From: Linepithema humile
Lineage: Eukaryota > Arthropoda > Insecta > Hymenoptera > Formicidae
Assembly (NCBI RefSeq): GCF_040581485.1
Contig: NC_090131.1
Coordinates: 16,883,501 to 16,947,500 of the forward strand
Length of the DNA stretch: 64,000 nucleotides
Reading direction: 5' to 3'
The notes under the pieces were generated by a model. It saw only the letters and a list, made by a program, of their open reading frames with translations, searched no databases and had not been told where the DNA came from. Shown piece by piece: positions 52,901 to 64,000 of the stretch. The position numbers and the translations under genes are program-made. How positions within the stretch are numbered: the first letter of the stretch is position 1; every line of letters starts with the position of its first letter.

Positions 52901-55895
52901 TGAAAAGGAAAGTTGTCGGATGGTTATGACGACGTGAAAGAGGTACATCTCATTTTCGGCCGGACTTATGTAACACGGCGTACTTTCGCGGCGACTTTCG
53001 ATCAGCCGAGATACTTTTCGAAAAACCTGCGTCACAGTTCTCATTTCAAAAACACGTAAGACTTATTATTAAAATTCCTAAAAAAATCCTAAATATGTAT
53101 ATCCTTTAATGATCTTTATCAAGATAAATTAAAATAAAAGAACAAAATTTAATTAGCATACTTGCAAATATTCATAATCTAAATAATGTAAATAAACTTC
53201 AAGTATGCTAATCATAAAACGAGAATTGTTGCGTAATTTTAACTTTCAGCAAAACAATCTAATCTAATTCGCAGTATTGCAAAATAAATTATTAATATGT
53301 TAATTTTCTAGGAGAATGCGCCTCTCCTTCTCATTTTTCACCAAGCTCGCGGTCGGAATTCAATGAATACAATGTTCACCGCCACAGGTCGGCGCGCACA
53401 AATGTATAATTAATACATTCGCGCCGGAAAGTTCCGCGCATCGGAGTCCACCGCGACAATACATTCCGCGCTGTGCAAATACGGGGATTTAAAAGCGGTC
53501 CGCCGAGACCGCAATTCCCGATTTTCCAGCGGAGACACGGTCCGCTTTAACATAACTTTGGTTTTAATCAAAACGTAAAACGACGTAAATATTCACGGTA
53601 TAATTCTTTGCATTATCCACGTAACGCGGCACGGTGCGTGCACGTGGCGGGATTGCCGATCGTATGAGCGAAAATTGCAAAATACGCGCGCACCGCGCGC
53701 ACATTTGCCCGCGGCATCCAATTTTCCGGCGTGTCTCGTTCGACACCGATGCGGTCGCCTACGTTTTTCGAAATCGGCACGCAGGCGTGGGTATTACCGC
53801 TACTTCGGCCTCAATGAACGAAAATTGCAAAATGCATACAAACGTTGCGATTCGATCGTCGGTGACGGCCGATCATCGATTTACGCTTTTGAGCAATAAC
53901 ATAGCCATTCGTACTTTCAAACACTGCGCTTTTGTTCTACAATCCTGCTCGTTACACGTGTCAAGAAACTATGTTTGCAACTCTAATTTTTCAGGTAACG
54001 CATGTGCATTCAGGGTCGATGGCACCTAAGGCACTTTAGCAGCAATGCCAATCGAAAGTTGTGAAAGTAACCGGAGTGCAAGAGACTCGGTGATGAAAGT
54101 AGATGCTCGGCTTACTGTATCAAATCGTACTAGCGCTGAAACTATCAATTCTTGATCCTCTTTCAAATGATAGCGACAAAAACTGGACGTGCTTACGATC
54201 GACTAATCAGCATAACTCAATATTTAAAGTAAGCTAATCTACTTTCTCTCTTAATGTGGAGCAAAATGCAAGGGGAATGATAAAATGTAAAAATAATTGA
54301 TAGTTTCTTACCTTATGAGATTTAAAAGAGATCGCTCCATTTCACTTAACTGATCCTGGTGAACGGATGACGTGAGTTCGCATATTAATTTCGGCAAGCA
54401 AGCAGTCTTAATCGTCGCCATTATCTTTGCACGGCGTAAGGCAACTGCACAGAAATCAGAGTGATTTTCATCAATTATGCAAGTTCATGCTATATCATCC
54501 TAAATGATAGAATGATTAATAGATCGCAAAAATTGTTTCGAATGACTATGCGTATTCGAGTGAACAATTGCTTTAATCGCATAATAAGTTACAAGTTAAA
54601 CGTCAAGGCCTCACGCATGAAAATTTCTAAAGATTTGAGACATAATAAAAACACTCTTGCTTTTACGATAGCGAATATTGGACACTATATACCAAACTAT
54701 ATAATAATATTTATTTATAAAATAGTATATCAAAATGTTTTAACACAAAAATACAATAAATATATTTTATTAATTAATATAAATTAAGAGTTTGTGGCAT
54801 TCATCACAATAAAATTATTAAGAAAATATATTTATAATATTTAATCTGCAAATATAAAAAAAAATGTAGCATAAATTATAATAAAATCGCTATTACATTT
54901 TATGTTCTATTTTTAATAACATTTTCTCGTTTAGATATTTGTTATGGATTTCAATGTGCTGAGAGACGTATATTCCACGCGGAAAGGATCTCGATAATAT
55001 TGTCAAATAATTAATGCGAGTGAATGCGCGACCAACTGGCAGAATAGCTAATTAACTCTATGCGGGCTGTCGTGTATAACACAATGAATATTTTTTCATT
55101 CGAATAATGATATAACAATATACATACGTACATGCATCTACACGAGTGCACTTTTTACGTAACGGCAATTGTAGCAAGAAACTTGAACTTAATTATAAGT
55201 AGTTTACAGATGAAGATGTCTTGTGCAATTCGAATCAGATATCTAGTAATTTTATTTCGCAAATCAAGGATTACGTTTTTCTTTTTCCTTGATATAATAC
55301 GTGTGTATGTTTAATACGTTATATTTTTATACTTATTATTTCGCAATATACATTTTATTCCGCAGATCAAAGGTTGTATCTTGAATTCATTTCAACGTAA
55401 TAGATTTGCGAAGGCCATGCTATGATCTTTGTGATTTGAAACATAATTAAAAACACTCTTGCTTTTATGATAGTAAATAATACTATACAATTTGAAAATT
55501 TCAACTTTTACTTGATAACTATTGGACTCTATATAGTTCAACTCAAACTATGTAATAGTATTTATTTATAAAATAACATATCAAAATGTTTTAACACAAA
55601 AATATAATAAATATATTTTGTTAATTAATATAAATTGATCAATATAAAGAGTTTCTGACTTCCATCTTTTTTATATAATATTCTCATTCTTACCGTTATT
55701 TTTGTCGACTTCTTTGTTCGAGAGAGCAGGTACCTTGTTGAAAGGTTCTTCGAGCGAAGTCTCAGATTTTCTCACGGCAGTTATATTTCTCTCCGTCGCA
55801 TTACCGAAAATAGAGGAGATTAGTGCACTATGATCTCCGGCGAAAATCAGAAACATGCCCAAAAATATCATCAAGCGTACCGTACTTGTGTCCAT
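49939..55895 (-). CDS. Secreted DM4/12-like four-cysteine protein, 167 aa, three exons
   Basis: The exons are 55895-55694, 54444-54312 and 50107-49939. The phases are 1 and 2, and the total is 168 codons including TGA. Donors are AACG|GTAAGA and ATAAG|GTAAGA; acceptors are TTTCTGTGCAG and TTGTTTTCAG. Exon 1 carries a signal sequence (STVRLMIFLGMFLIFAGDHS) and a sequon-bearing, charged pro-region. Exon 2 has C83-LPKLI-C89-E, then SEMERSLLNLI. Exon 3 has SRYHFAAHMGQLISGI, then C144-HNFYPN-C151-P and a basic end (MMKKRRR). C-x5-C-E plus C-x6-C-P matches the DM4/12 signature. The basic run MKKRRR at the extreme C terminus is unusual for a secreted protein. The first ATG is preceded by a possible 5' untranslated intron whose donor (CAG|GTATTT) would be after 56434. 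Intron 2 is 4.2 kb, so exon 3 is easy to miss. Confidence 0.85.
52461..52656. repeat. Two-copy tandem repeat, unit ~108 bp
   Basis: The stretch starting ATGTTAATAAAATGCTATTT at about 52463 recurs at about 52570. Both copies run through TCAACAAAAA, AAATAAATTA and TCTTATAAGAATTATGA with about 10% differences. It lies in the 4.2 kb intron of the 167-aa gene. Looser repeats of TTTATTTTTATA...ATATCAT lie just before it (52100-52300). Confidence 0.7.
54632..55660. repeat. Direct duplication in the first intron of the 167-aa gene
   Basis: The copies are 54632-54798 and 55432-55660, in the same orientation. Shared words include AAACACTCTTGCTTTTA, TATTTATTTATAAAATA and TATCAAAATGTTTTAACACA, and both end before AAGAGTTT. 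Copy two has about 50 extra bases in the middle. It may be two copies of one short interspersed element or a local duplication. There is no open frame. Confidence 0.7.
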
Positions 55896-58800
55896 GTTGA
55901 TTTTCTTTAGGGCAAACTTGGAGAAATTAGAGATAACCCCGCTGGTTTATTTTCTATTCGTCTTTCAATAATTTTCAGACACGCGTCTAATGAAATTAAT
56001 GTACGAATCCGCTGAAGCAGAAGATCGTATCTGGAAGTATGAAATATCAAATGTCTTAATTATCAGATAAATTTAAATTAATAGACAAACTCGAACGCGT
56101 TTGGGAACTTTATTTCATACTATTTTCCACGTTGGATGTAAAAAAAACGCAAATGATAGCGGCGAAACTCGCGATGACTATATTGAAATCCAATTGGCTA
56201 TTCCATTACATTAAAGCATCAGATACATTACGATTGTGAAATTACACATCGCATCCAATGATGTGAACGTGCAAGCGTCGATTCGCGGCGATGACTGCCG
56301 CTTTCGACGATCACGAATTATTACGTAAGCACGTAATCAATCGCATCCCGCGACTCCCGGGAGCGATAAATTCGCCTTAACCTGAATTTTCAAAAGTAAT
56401 ACTGAAACGCGTGATATATATACAAACAAATACCTGTCCGTGGATCCGCGATCGACGCTCAAAGAACAAACGCGGTCGGTTTTCTGTGTGCCTTGAGAAG
56501 ACTCTCACTCTCCGTTAACTTCCACTTTCTTCGATAATCGCCGCACAGCTCCGCGGCAATAAAGTTAAATCCTCTTACAACGTCCGTCTTACTTTTAGCT
56601 GTTCAAAGCCGTTCTCAAAGCTCAAGGCCGGCTTTTAAGCGGCTCCTTTGTACAGTCCCTTGCACAGAACACTTCTGGCATGCCAAAAACTGAAACTATA
56701 ATTCTTTCGCCGTTACCTCCTCCCGCAGCGAGGAAAAAAGCGAGCGACGCGAAAGGCTTCTCTCGGCTAACTGTAACAACGCCGTAAGAGAACGGCGTAC
56801 GGAGCCCACTTCTGGGGCGCGTACTTGAAAATGTCGCCGCTGATCAATTCGCGCGTGTGACGCGTATCCCCATCCTTCGCGTAAGCGCGAACAGCGCAAT
56901 CAGCCCGCTAAATCACGCGTCGACGTCGAAATTTCGGAAAGCAATTAGCTACCCGAAAACAAACGGTCAATCGCCGGATGACATCGCCGACTGAAAATCA
57001 TGCGCGCCCAACGCCCGCTAAATCAAATCACGCGTAAATCGAAAATCCGCGGATCGTAACTCAGCACCGCGCGCAGTCCCGCGATTATATACGCATAGTT
57101 GGGACGAATCTCTCTTTCCATCAATCGAGGGATTCGCCGGTGAAAAATATCCGGATGAAATGTTGGACGTCGAATATCACTATGTCACTAGACGCCCGAC
57201 GCCCGAGACGCGAACGAGTACACGGAAGAGGAAAACGTCACGTTAATGTGCCACTGGATGCTGCCGCTGTATCACTGAACGCAAACTTCCAAGTGACAGC
57301 TCGAGCAAGGCCGCTTCCACCGAGGAGAGCAATATATGCAACACTACCGCGGTCTGTCGAAGTCACGGTATGACTGTGAATGACTCGAAACCACGGCGGC
57401 GGACCTAACGAGTTGTCAGTGAAAGTTGGCCGATCGCTCGTACGTCCACGGGATTCGATGGGGCTTGCAGATCTGCAGTTCAGCGATTAGAACGAGCCGG
57501 CAAAATACGTACTGTTTTTAACAACGCCCATAATTATTCCGTTAAAAATGTTTTGCTGTAACTTCTTCTGCTCCTTAGCGACAAACAATTCGCCATACAT
57601 GCGAAAATATTTGTGCTAAATGTGAACGAAAGTGTTGCCGAGAAACAAGTAGAAATTTTGTATGAAAATATCTCGTAAATAAGTTATCAATATTATTCTA
57701 ATAGTTTTTATCATAATAAATAACTAAAAATAGAAAGCAAACAAAATATTCTTTAATTTTAATCGGTGAAAGTTGATATTCTACAATGTTACCAGTGGAA
57801 GCTGACTGTTTCCCCTCTGCTAAAATTCCAGTGAAATTTAAGTAGGATAATTTTATTTTATTCAAAACACATTATATTGAAGCTCTTTATATTTAACCAT
57901 AAGTAGACGAGCATTTGGAAGCGACCTTGCGACGGTTATATTGGTGTTTATTCAATGACAAGGAGCTTCTCGAAAGCGAGAACGATCGTCTATATGTGTA
58001 TGCATGCGTGCGGCCTCGAATGTTGTTACTTTACCTTTTCTTTGATCGTTCGACCACTAATAAAAAGCGTCGGAAATCTGAGAAGGCAGAAAGTCTGTAA
58101 CGAGAAATATATCGAGAAACAAGCGAAACAAACCTACCGACGAAATCTCTCTTCCCTAGTATAATAAAAGTTTCTTTTTACTCATTAATCACTCTGCTTA
58201 GATAATTACCCCTACATTTATACTAAATGATAACTTATGACAGTCATATTTACGTGTCTGACACCGTAAAGAGAACCCTCGGGAAAATAAGGACTCCATT
58301 GAAACTGTGTCATGCAAAGCAGAATAATAATATATAGTGAGCGGATAATTAATAGGCTAACTCGCATGGAGTAAAATATTGCATCGGAAGATTTCTGTAC
58401 ATGCCAAAACTAATTGAATACTGCCATCCTTTCAAATGAAAGTATGCAATTTAGAAAATACACTATTCAGCAAATGCATAAACGATGTCTCACTAATTTC
58501 AGCTCGATTTTGTGACTTTGCTAAAACAATTTTATACCACATTAAATAAATAATTTACGGAAACTAATAATCTAATTGCTAAACTAATATGCTAAATTAT
58601 TATTATTATTCCAAATATTCCTTATTATTATTTAAACTTTCTACATATAAAATTGTCAATAGAATAGAAATTAGATTAGTAGTCTTCATGATGTCACCTC
58701 AAACGCGGCCCAAGATTCTGTGAAAGTCGGAACGGCAAAAGTAATTTTTATATCAAGATTAATTGGTTTCATTGCACTACAAAACTGACAGACTGTAAAT

Positions 58801-59752
58801 TACATGTAAACGTTTTAACACGCGATAGTGCACTCTGATTGCCTTTTTTTCAATATAGATAGTGTTTTCTCTCCCGCTGAGTTTCGTACTGCTTTATTAT
58901 TATCCTTAATTATTTATTATTCCTTCATTTTTTACGAGCTGGATTAAATGCATATCACGCACATCTTTATCAATACGGAAATACAATTAGATAGCACGTG
59001 ACGATTAAAATCAGTCTACCTTTTTTTGGCACGCAGATAAAAATTTGAGAAAAAGATCAACATATCTTAATTTTAGTTGATGTTTCAGAAACACGTTCTC
59101 TTGCTCTTATCTGAAAAAAATTACACGTCAAACATATTCAAGTAATTGTTACAGAGTGTCCATTGTATCTCAGTGAATATTTACATTTTAATCAAAATTT
59201 ACAAAAAATACTATTTTTAAATAAGTTTCTGTCTTTTAACCATAAATGTAAATAATTTATACATTAAATATCAACTTGTCCAACTGCAATTATAAAAAAT
59301 TATTGTTTAAACAAAGAAAAATATATAGTCACACACATATACATACACGCTTTTGTTTTATAAATTTACCTTCCGTGTGTGCACACGGTTATTATTACGC
59401 ACTCGATATGTTTGATGAAAGATATTCGACGAGACACGATTACGACATTTGCGTAAAATTTATCGCAATTTTTCAACGAAATCATATATTTATTATAATT
59501 TTACTTACACAATTTTTATAGCAACAGCAATGTATACGTTGTTGAAATAAATATTACCACATTAGAGTTGCATTATCTAAAACACATTATAATTAATAAT
59601 GTTTTATAAATATAAAAGATAAGAAAAACTTACAATTTATCTTTGAAATGTTAAAGTTATCCAAATGTGTTATTTTTACAAATTTCCTCGAAGAAAAATT
59701 GTAGCAAGACCTAACAGCGATCTGGTGAAAGGTGTAATATTTCTCAAGGTCT
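55896..59752. other. Region between the coiled-coil gene and the 167-aa gene
   Basis: The part up to about 57,500 is GC-rich and includes the presumed promoter and 5' untranslated exon of the 167-aa gene (donor-like CAG|GTATTT at 56434/56433). The rest is AT-rich. A 20-base GC-rich block at about 58693-58712 is preceded by a good acceptor and followed by GTGACA on the - strand, but no partner exon is known. I see no other supported coding sequence. Confidence 0.45.
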
Positions 59753-59875
59753 CTATGTGAATCTTTCGCATGTTACAACAGGAAGATCGCCGCGAACGCG
59801 TTCTGGAAAGTCGTTTAGTATGCCTTTTTCGATCACCATCATGATAATTATGTCTTGACGAAATTCTTTTGATAG
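59753..59875 (-). CDS. Likely alternative last exon of the coiled-coil membrane protein
   Basis: A strong acceptor (GAATTCTATCCTGCAG) precedes 59875. A phase-0 frame of 40 codons then reads LSKEFRQDIIIMMVIEKGIL and continues to TAG at 59753. All introns of the gene upstream are phase 0. If exon 8 is cut at the GTCAGT donor after 60368 (ending RKYGIF), the two join in frame and give a 237-aa form with a different, amphipathic C terminus. The GTCAGT donor follows T rather than G, so its use is uncertain. In another phase the same exon stays open for 62 codons with an Arg/Ser-rich content, which I consider less likely. Confidence 0.5.
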   Translation of the reverse strand, partial: LSKEFRQDIIIMMVIEKGILNDFPERVRGDLPVVTCERFT

Positions 59876-60286
59876 CTGCAGGATAGAATTCATAAGATTA
59901 ATTTAATCTAAAGATCATTTCAAAGACACGCTCAAAATTTAATTTATTATTATTTATTATATATTCAAAGTTAAAAGTATAAAGCATAAAAACATAAAAT
60001 TTAACATAAAAGGATCAAGTAAACAGACAATTAAATCAGTACACGCGAAAAATAAATTGCAAACGCAACGCATTTGATTTCACGGTTGACCTAAATTAGC
60101 GCTCACACGTTTTAAATTTCGTGATATAATATATATTTCGCAGTGCTGCTTTCATAACTTTCTACACGCGAGAAGTTAATTTTCGAACAATTTTCTTGAA
60201 GACCCAAGCATTAGATACTATTACGGTGTAATTAATTCTTACGATGTTTAATAACAGATTCCGAGGAAGCTTCTGCCGAAGCACTA

Positions 60287-61741
60287 TTATTTGAATCTGA
60301 CTTTTGGCGGCGGAGCTGCAGGCGCATCTGCAGACACTGCTCTCCGTTGCCCAGGCGGTCGACTGACAAAGATCCCGTACTTCCGAGGCGGAGGTTCCGG
60401 TGGCATAATCGGTGGGAATGACGGTTCGAGAATCTTAAAATCACATTTAATAACATTTCCGAAAAAAACGCAACACATTAATTCTCTCGCTTAATCCTTA
60501 AATCAGCTACATCCATATAAAAAGTTCGAAAAACATATATCTGCAGATAAATTAAATTGAATCCTGTCTAATCAACTAATATCATAATCGCTGCGTTTTA
60601 ACATCAGTTTAAATGTATTTGATAGAAATATATATCAATTTTAATTCACCTTGCATTTCTCGAGCGACTTCGTGACTCCTTCGAGTCGTTTTGAATGTTC
60701 ACCTTCGCTGGCTGCGATGACGTCGGTTGAATATATAAATTTGTCTGGTTGTTCGTACTAAAAACCATCTACGGTTTAATAATAATTACTGAAGCTGATA
60801 AAAATAAATAATCGCAAAATAAATGTCAAGAAACGACGATTACTTTTTCAACGACTTTTTCCAACTTGGAGATTTTACTGGACGTAGTAATCAATTCCGT
60901 ACTGAGTTTATACATCTGAATAATTAAACAATGTTCACGATATAAGCATTCGATATAAAATTGTTGATGACCATTTATAATTCTTATACTTACTTCATCT
61001 TCTAATTGCTTTGTAGTAATTTTTTGCGCATCCGCCTGTGTAAAGTATCAATATTTGCATAATTATTATTAACTATTAAAGAAGTTTTTGTAAAAGCAAA
61101 AGTCAAGGAATGCTAACCGTCTTTACGATCACTTCTTCAAACTGCGTCTTTTTGTTTTTCAGCAATACCAATCTGTCTAATTTCTAAAAATAATTTGTAA
61201 TAAAAAGGTACGTTAAGAATTAAATAAAATAAAAACATTTTCTAACAAGTAAAATAAAAACACATCTCCACCGTTCTCACGGCACAATTAAATGATATAA
61301 ACAAAATTAAACTCACAGTTTTGTTCTCTGCAACTGTCGTTAACATTTCTCGATTCGACTTTTCAATCCTTTTTATTATCTTGAACAATTAAAAATCTTA
61401 TTAAAATTAACATTTAAGAAAGCCAATAAAACTAGTTTTAAATCAACTATATAAGACTGATTTTTATTTATAACTATAGAAACTACTTACATTACTGGCA
61501 TACCATAACGTCACGTAGAACAGGATATACATTAAAATACAAATGTAGACATTATCCAAAACATACGCTCGTATAAATGACTGCGAATGTTAACAACGAT
61601 AAAAAAGAATTTTGGAATTTTATTTCGGTTTCATATATAATTCATATGCAAGTTTACCTGACGGTCGTAAATGTCAACAAGTTTCAAAATCGGATAGGAT
61701 CTCGATAGCTGAGAGAAATAATACGGCCTTTGTGCGAACAT
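60287..61741 (-). CDS. Single-pass membrane protein with coiled-coil stalk, 223 aa, eight exons
   Basis: The exons are 61741-61658, 61580-61491, 61379-61317, 61183-61118, 61035-60994, 60915-60844, 60757-60650 and 60433-60287. All are multiples of three, with GT donors (mostly GTAAGT, GTGAGT or GTAAAC type) and AG acceptors, so every intron is phase 0. The start at MFAQRPYYFS follows an upstream in-frame stop. Residues 1-28 are polar. Residues about 34-56 (RAYVLDNVYICILMYILFYV) are a membrane segment. Residues about 58-165 are Lys/Glu/Leu-rich with heptad-like spacing, suggesting a coiled coil. The end is proline-rich (EPSFPPIMPPEPPPRKYGIF) and basic. There is no signal peptide before the membrane segment, so a signal-anchor protein is likely. 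I do not recognise the family. A further exon (59753-59875) may replace the last part of exon 8. Confidence 0.8.
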
Positions 61742-64000
61742 CTTCAAGAGCGCAATCCATTAGCAAAGTAAAAAGATACGAAAATCAAAGAAACTCAAAC
61801 ACATTGGCAAGATCGAGTGAAAGTCAAACGACGTATTTCTGTGATTAGGTGGAACGGAAATTTCCAGGCGATTTTATGACATCGTGCGTGAACGTGTCTC
61901 ATTCACATCCATCACGCCATAAGTTAGTCATAAATAGCAGAATGTCGCGAAATAACGTGCTGAACTTCACACGAAGTAAAATAATTTTTATCAAAACATC
62001 GGGCTTTATCGGCGAATATTGGCGTGTAAATCACTTTCGATTCGTCGTTCTCTAATAAAGCGCGAAACAGATTTTTTCAAAAACTTTGTTAAACAAATTA
62101 TAGTATTTCAAATATATTATAATCTCTAATTTGGATAGCGTGTTATTTGCGTTTAGGAATTTCTCAAATTGCGATATTTCGTGCGTTCTATCGAAGCCCT
62201 AAAAATCGTTATCGGAACATTATCTCCCCCGTGAGGATTCGTATAATGCCGCCTAACGGATCGCGATAATGTAATCTCTTTCATAAACATAATTAAGGCG
62301 TGAAAGAGCGTGTTGAAGCAGGTGACTTCATATACAGCGATCGTTGCATTATCGACCTCTGCGATTGCAGAGGTTACGAAACGAGTGGCACTGGCGATAA
62401 TTCCCGCGATAAGGTAACGTAATTTCGATAAGTGATAGGCGACGCAAAGCGCATAGAGAGAAAGTTCACGATCTCATCGTAGGTACAATCATTATTATAA
62501 CAGAAACAGTGCACTGACCGAAGAACGGAATTTCGTGTGATTTTCAATTAAATATAAGAAAAATTCCGCGATATTTTCTGACTTTTATAACGCAACTCGT
62601 AATTCATTCACCGAGATGTTACTTGCCGCGCAGCACTTTCGCCCCGAACGACGTGCTTTATAATTTTACGGGCTCGAATTTCAGACGTCAGCACCACTAC
62701 ATCGCGGTCATTAAATGTGCTGTTTTGCGGCCTAAACTCGACAAGAGCCCGCGAGAGATAATAACGTATTAAATCTAGCTTTACGCTGCGCAGGTACTTT
62801 CGTCACGGTTTAGTGCCGATAGCCGAACCGTATATTCAAACGTAAATTTAAAATTACGAGTCGGTGGCTACCGAGAAACGGCAGAAATCAGAGTTACGGC
62901 AAGTCTAAATTGTTAAACAAACACTCATTGAAAGTTCGTCGCGTCGAGTGCTCTTTCCACATCCCGCTCTCCCGCTCAAAGCAAATTACTAGTCCACGAG
63001 GGATACATTTACTTTTTGCGTCAAGCACCGAGTCGGCTTCATCGACATTCTGCGATTAAATACACAAGGATTATCACATGAAAGGCATATAGACCGCTCG
63101 ATGCAGCGACAAATCATATACAGCCACAACACGCATACACACGCACATGCGTATTAGCATCACGTATGTCCGAATACACGCGCAACTGCGATACTGGGGC
63201 GAGACTGGGCCACTTGTCGTTTCCCATGACGCCTTGCGGGCAGGGTTGACTAACTAAATACCGAAGTTAGCCGGGTCCCGAGGCCAGGGTTAAACGGAGC
63301 TTAAAAAGCTCCGGACCGGGGAGCTAACGCGCCGATGCGACGCGCGAATCAACTGCGAAAACACTTGAGATCACTTAGAGAGAAATCTCCGCGACATTTG
63401 CGGCCCCCGCGACGCGGTCCGCAGCTCCGCCGATCCGCCCACCCTCCCGGCAATGTTTATGTAAAACAGTAGCCGACGAGCGGCGCGGCGACCCTCGAGA
63501 TGGAAGCGCGATGGAACCACTTGACGCGTCAAAAACGTCAGTTACACATCGGGGGTGGTGCTGCTTGCGCAGGGTGCAGCTGGATGTGGCTTCGGGGGTG
63601 CTTTTGTCCGAGAGAAAAGACGGAATTGAGAAGCGACCTGGAATGCCCGGCGTAGAAATCGAGAGGCCGCCGCGAAAGGGCCGCTATTATTTTGAGAAGG
63701 GAAATCAGTTTGCTCGAGGGTTTAGAGTTTCGTGTTGTTAGACGTTAGTGTTGCGTTAAATAAACGTCATACTTGAATTAATAGAGACTGACCTTAGAAT
63801 ATTAAGTGATCACTCTCGAAATAGATAAGTCGTACGTGTTTCGTCCTGCTATACATTTGACTGGACTTTTAATTGATTTCCCGTCAAACACTCTACGAGA
63901 ATGTAATCAAAGTAAAGGTCAACTACGATTCGCAAAGGACATTCATTTATCTTCCTTATCCCTCGAATCAACCCCAAGCTTCGCCGCACTCAACTCCGCA
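61742..64000. other. 5' flank of the coiled-coil gene and a GC-rich terminal island
   Basis: Up to about 62,900 the sequence is AT-rich with no supported exon. From 62,900 to 63,720 it is CpG-rich and promoter-like. A 76-codon + strand frame (63511-63741) starts there but shows no donor or family likeness. This may be the promoter island of a gene that continues beyond the window. Confidence 0.4.

Noticed and set aside
52757..53044. 95-codon - strand frame (MRTVTQVFRKVSRLIE...)
   Set aside because: It is the only moderately GC-rich patch in an AT-rich intron. No acceptor or donor of matching phase is present and no family likeness is seen.
53634..54029. 131-codon + strand frame with a repeated CGAAAATTGCAAAAT word
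   Set aside because: The repeat of about 15 bases at 53668 and 53819 explains part of the frame. Composition and missing splice sites argue against coding.
54050..54184. Exon-like stretch on the - strand after GATAGTTTCAG, as third exon of the 167-aa gene
   Set aside because: In the required phase it stops after a few codons. The exon at 50107-49939 fits the phase and completes the second cysteine pair.
63221..63310. GC-rich stretch CCGAAGTTAGCCGGGTCCCG, considered as a 5S rRNA or tRNA fragment
   Set aside because: It does not match the internal promoter boxes or the length and fold of either RNA. No tRNA B-box of the GGTTCGANTCC type was found anywhere in the window.

Overview
The window looks like a stretch of insect nuclear DNA, probably from a hymenopteran such as an ant. 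This is inferred from several things. Genes are split by GT-AG introns of 60 bp to more than 7 kb. Short CpG-rich islands alternate with very AT-rich DNA. Microsatellites are dense, small TIR elements are present, and no operon-like packing is seen. Most long open frames are chance frames in GC-rich DNA. I kept only frames with matching splice sites, compatible phases and plausible protein composition.

Left part (1-21,000, + strand). One gene is visible through two coding exons, 4777-5195 and 12433-12615, separated by a 7.2 kb intron. Its last ~200 residues are a Pro/Ser-rich region, then a segment with BH3 spacing (LRSIAGDFHA), and a short C-terminal tail anchor ending in basic residues. This is the architecture of BH3-only apoptosis regulators, and it is the most interesting object here. 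The 5' coding exon is not certain. A long GC-rich 3' UTR probably follows.

Middle (21,000-40,000). I can support no gene. The region holds AT-rich DNA, GC-rich islands, a hAT-like MITE (30203-30549), a palindrome and one possible micro-exon.

Right part (40,000-56,000, - strand). Three split genes in the same orientation encode secreted proteins with a C-x5-C ... C-x(n)-C signature like the insect DM4/12 family: 40050-42894 (370 aa), 44145-47147 (~178 aa) and 49939-55895 (167 aa). All three have a phase-2 intron at the same place between the two cysteine pairs, so they look like an old tandem array. The first intron of the 370-aa gene carries a TIR transposon with a second TIR element nested inside. 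Between two of the genes lies a possible MBF2-like exon that appears frameshifted.

Far right (59,750-61,741, - strand). A compact gene of eight or nine tiny exons, all in phase 0, encodes an unrecognised 223-237 aa protein with one membrane segment, a long helical/coiled-coil stalk and a proline-rich tail. The last 2 kb are GC-rich and non-coding as far as I can see.

The three secreted-protein genes probably arose by duplication. I see no functional link between them and the BH3-like gene or the coiled-coil gene.
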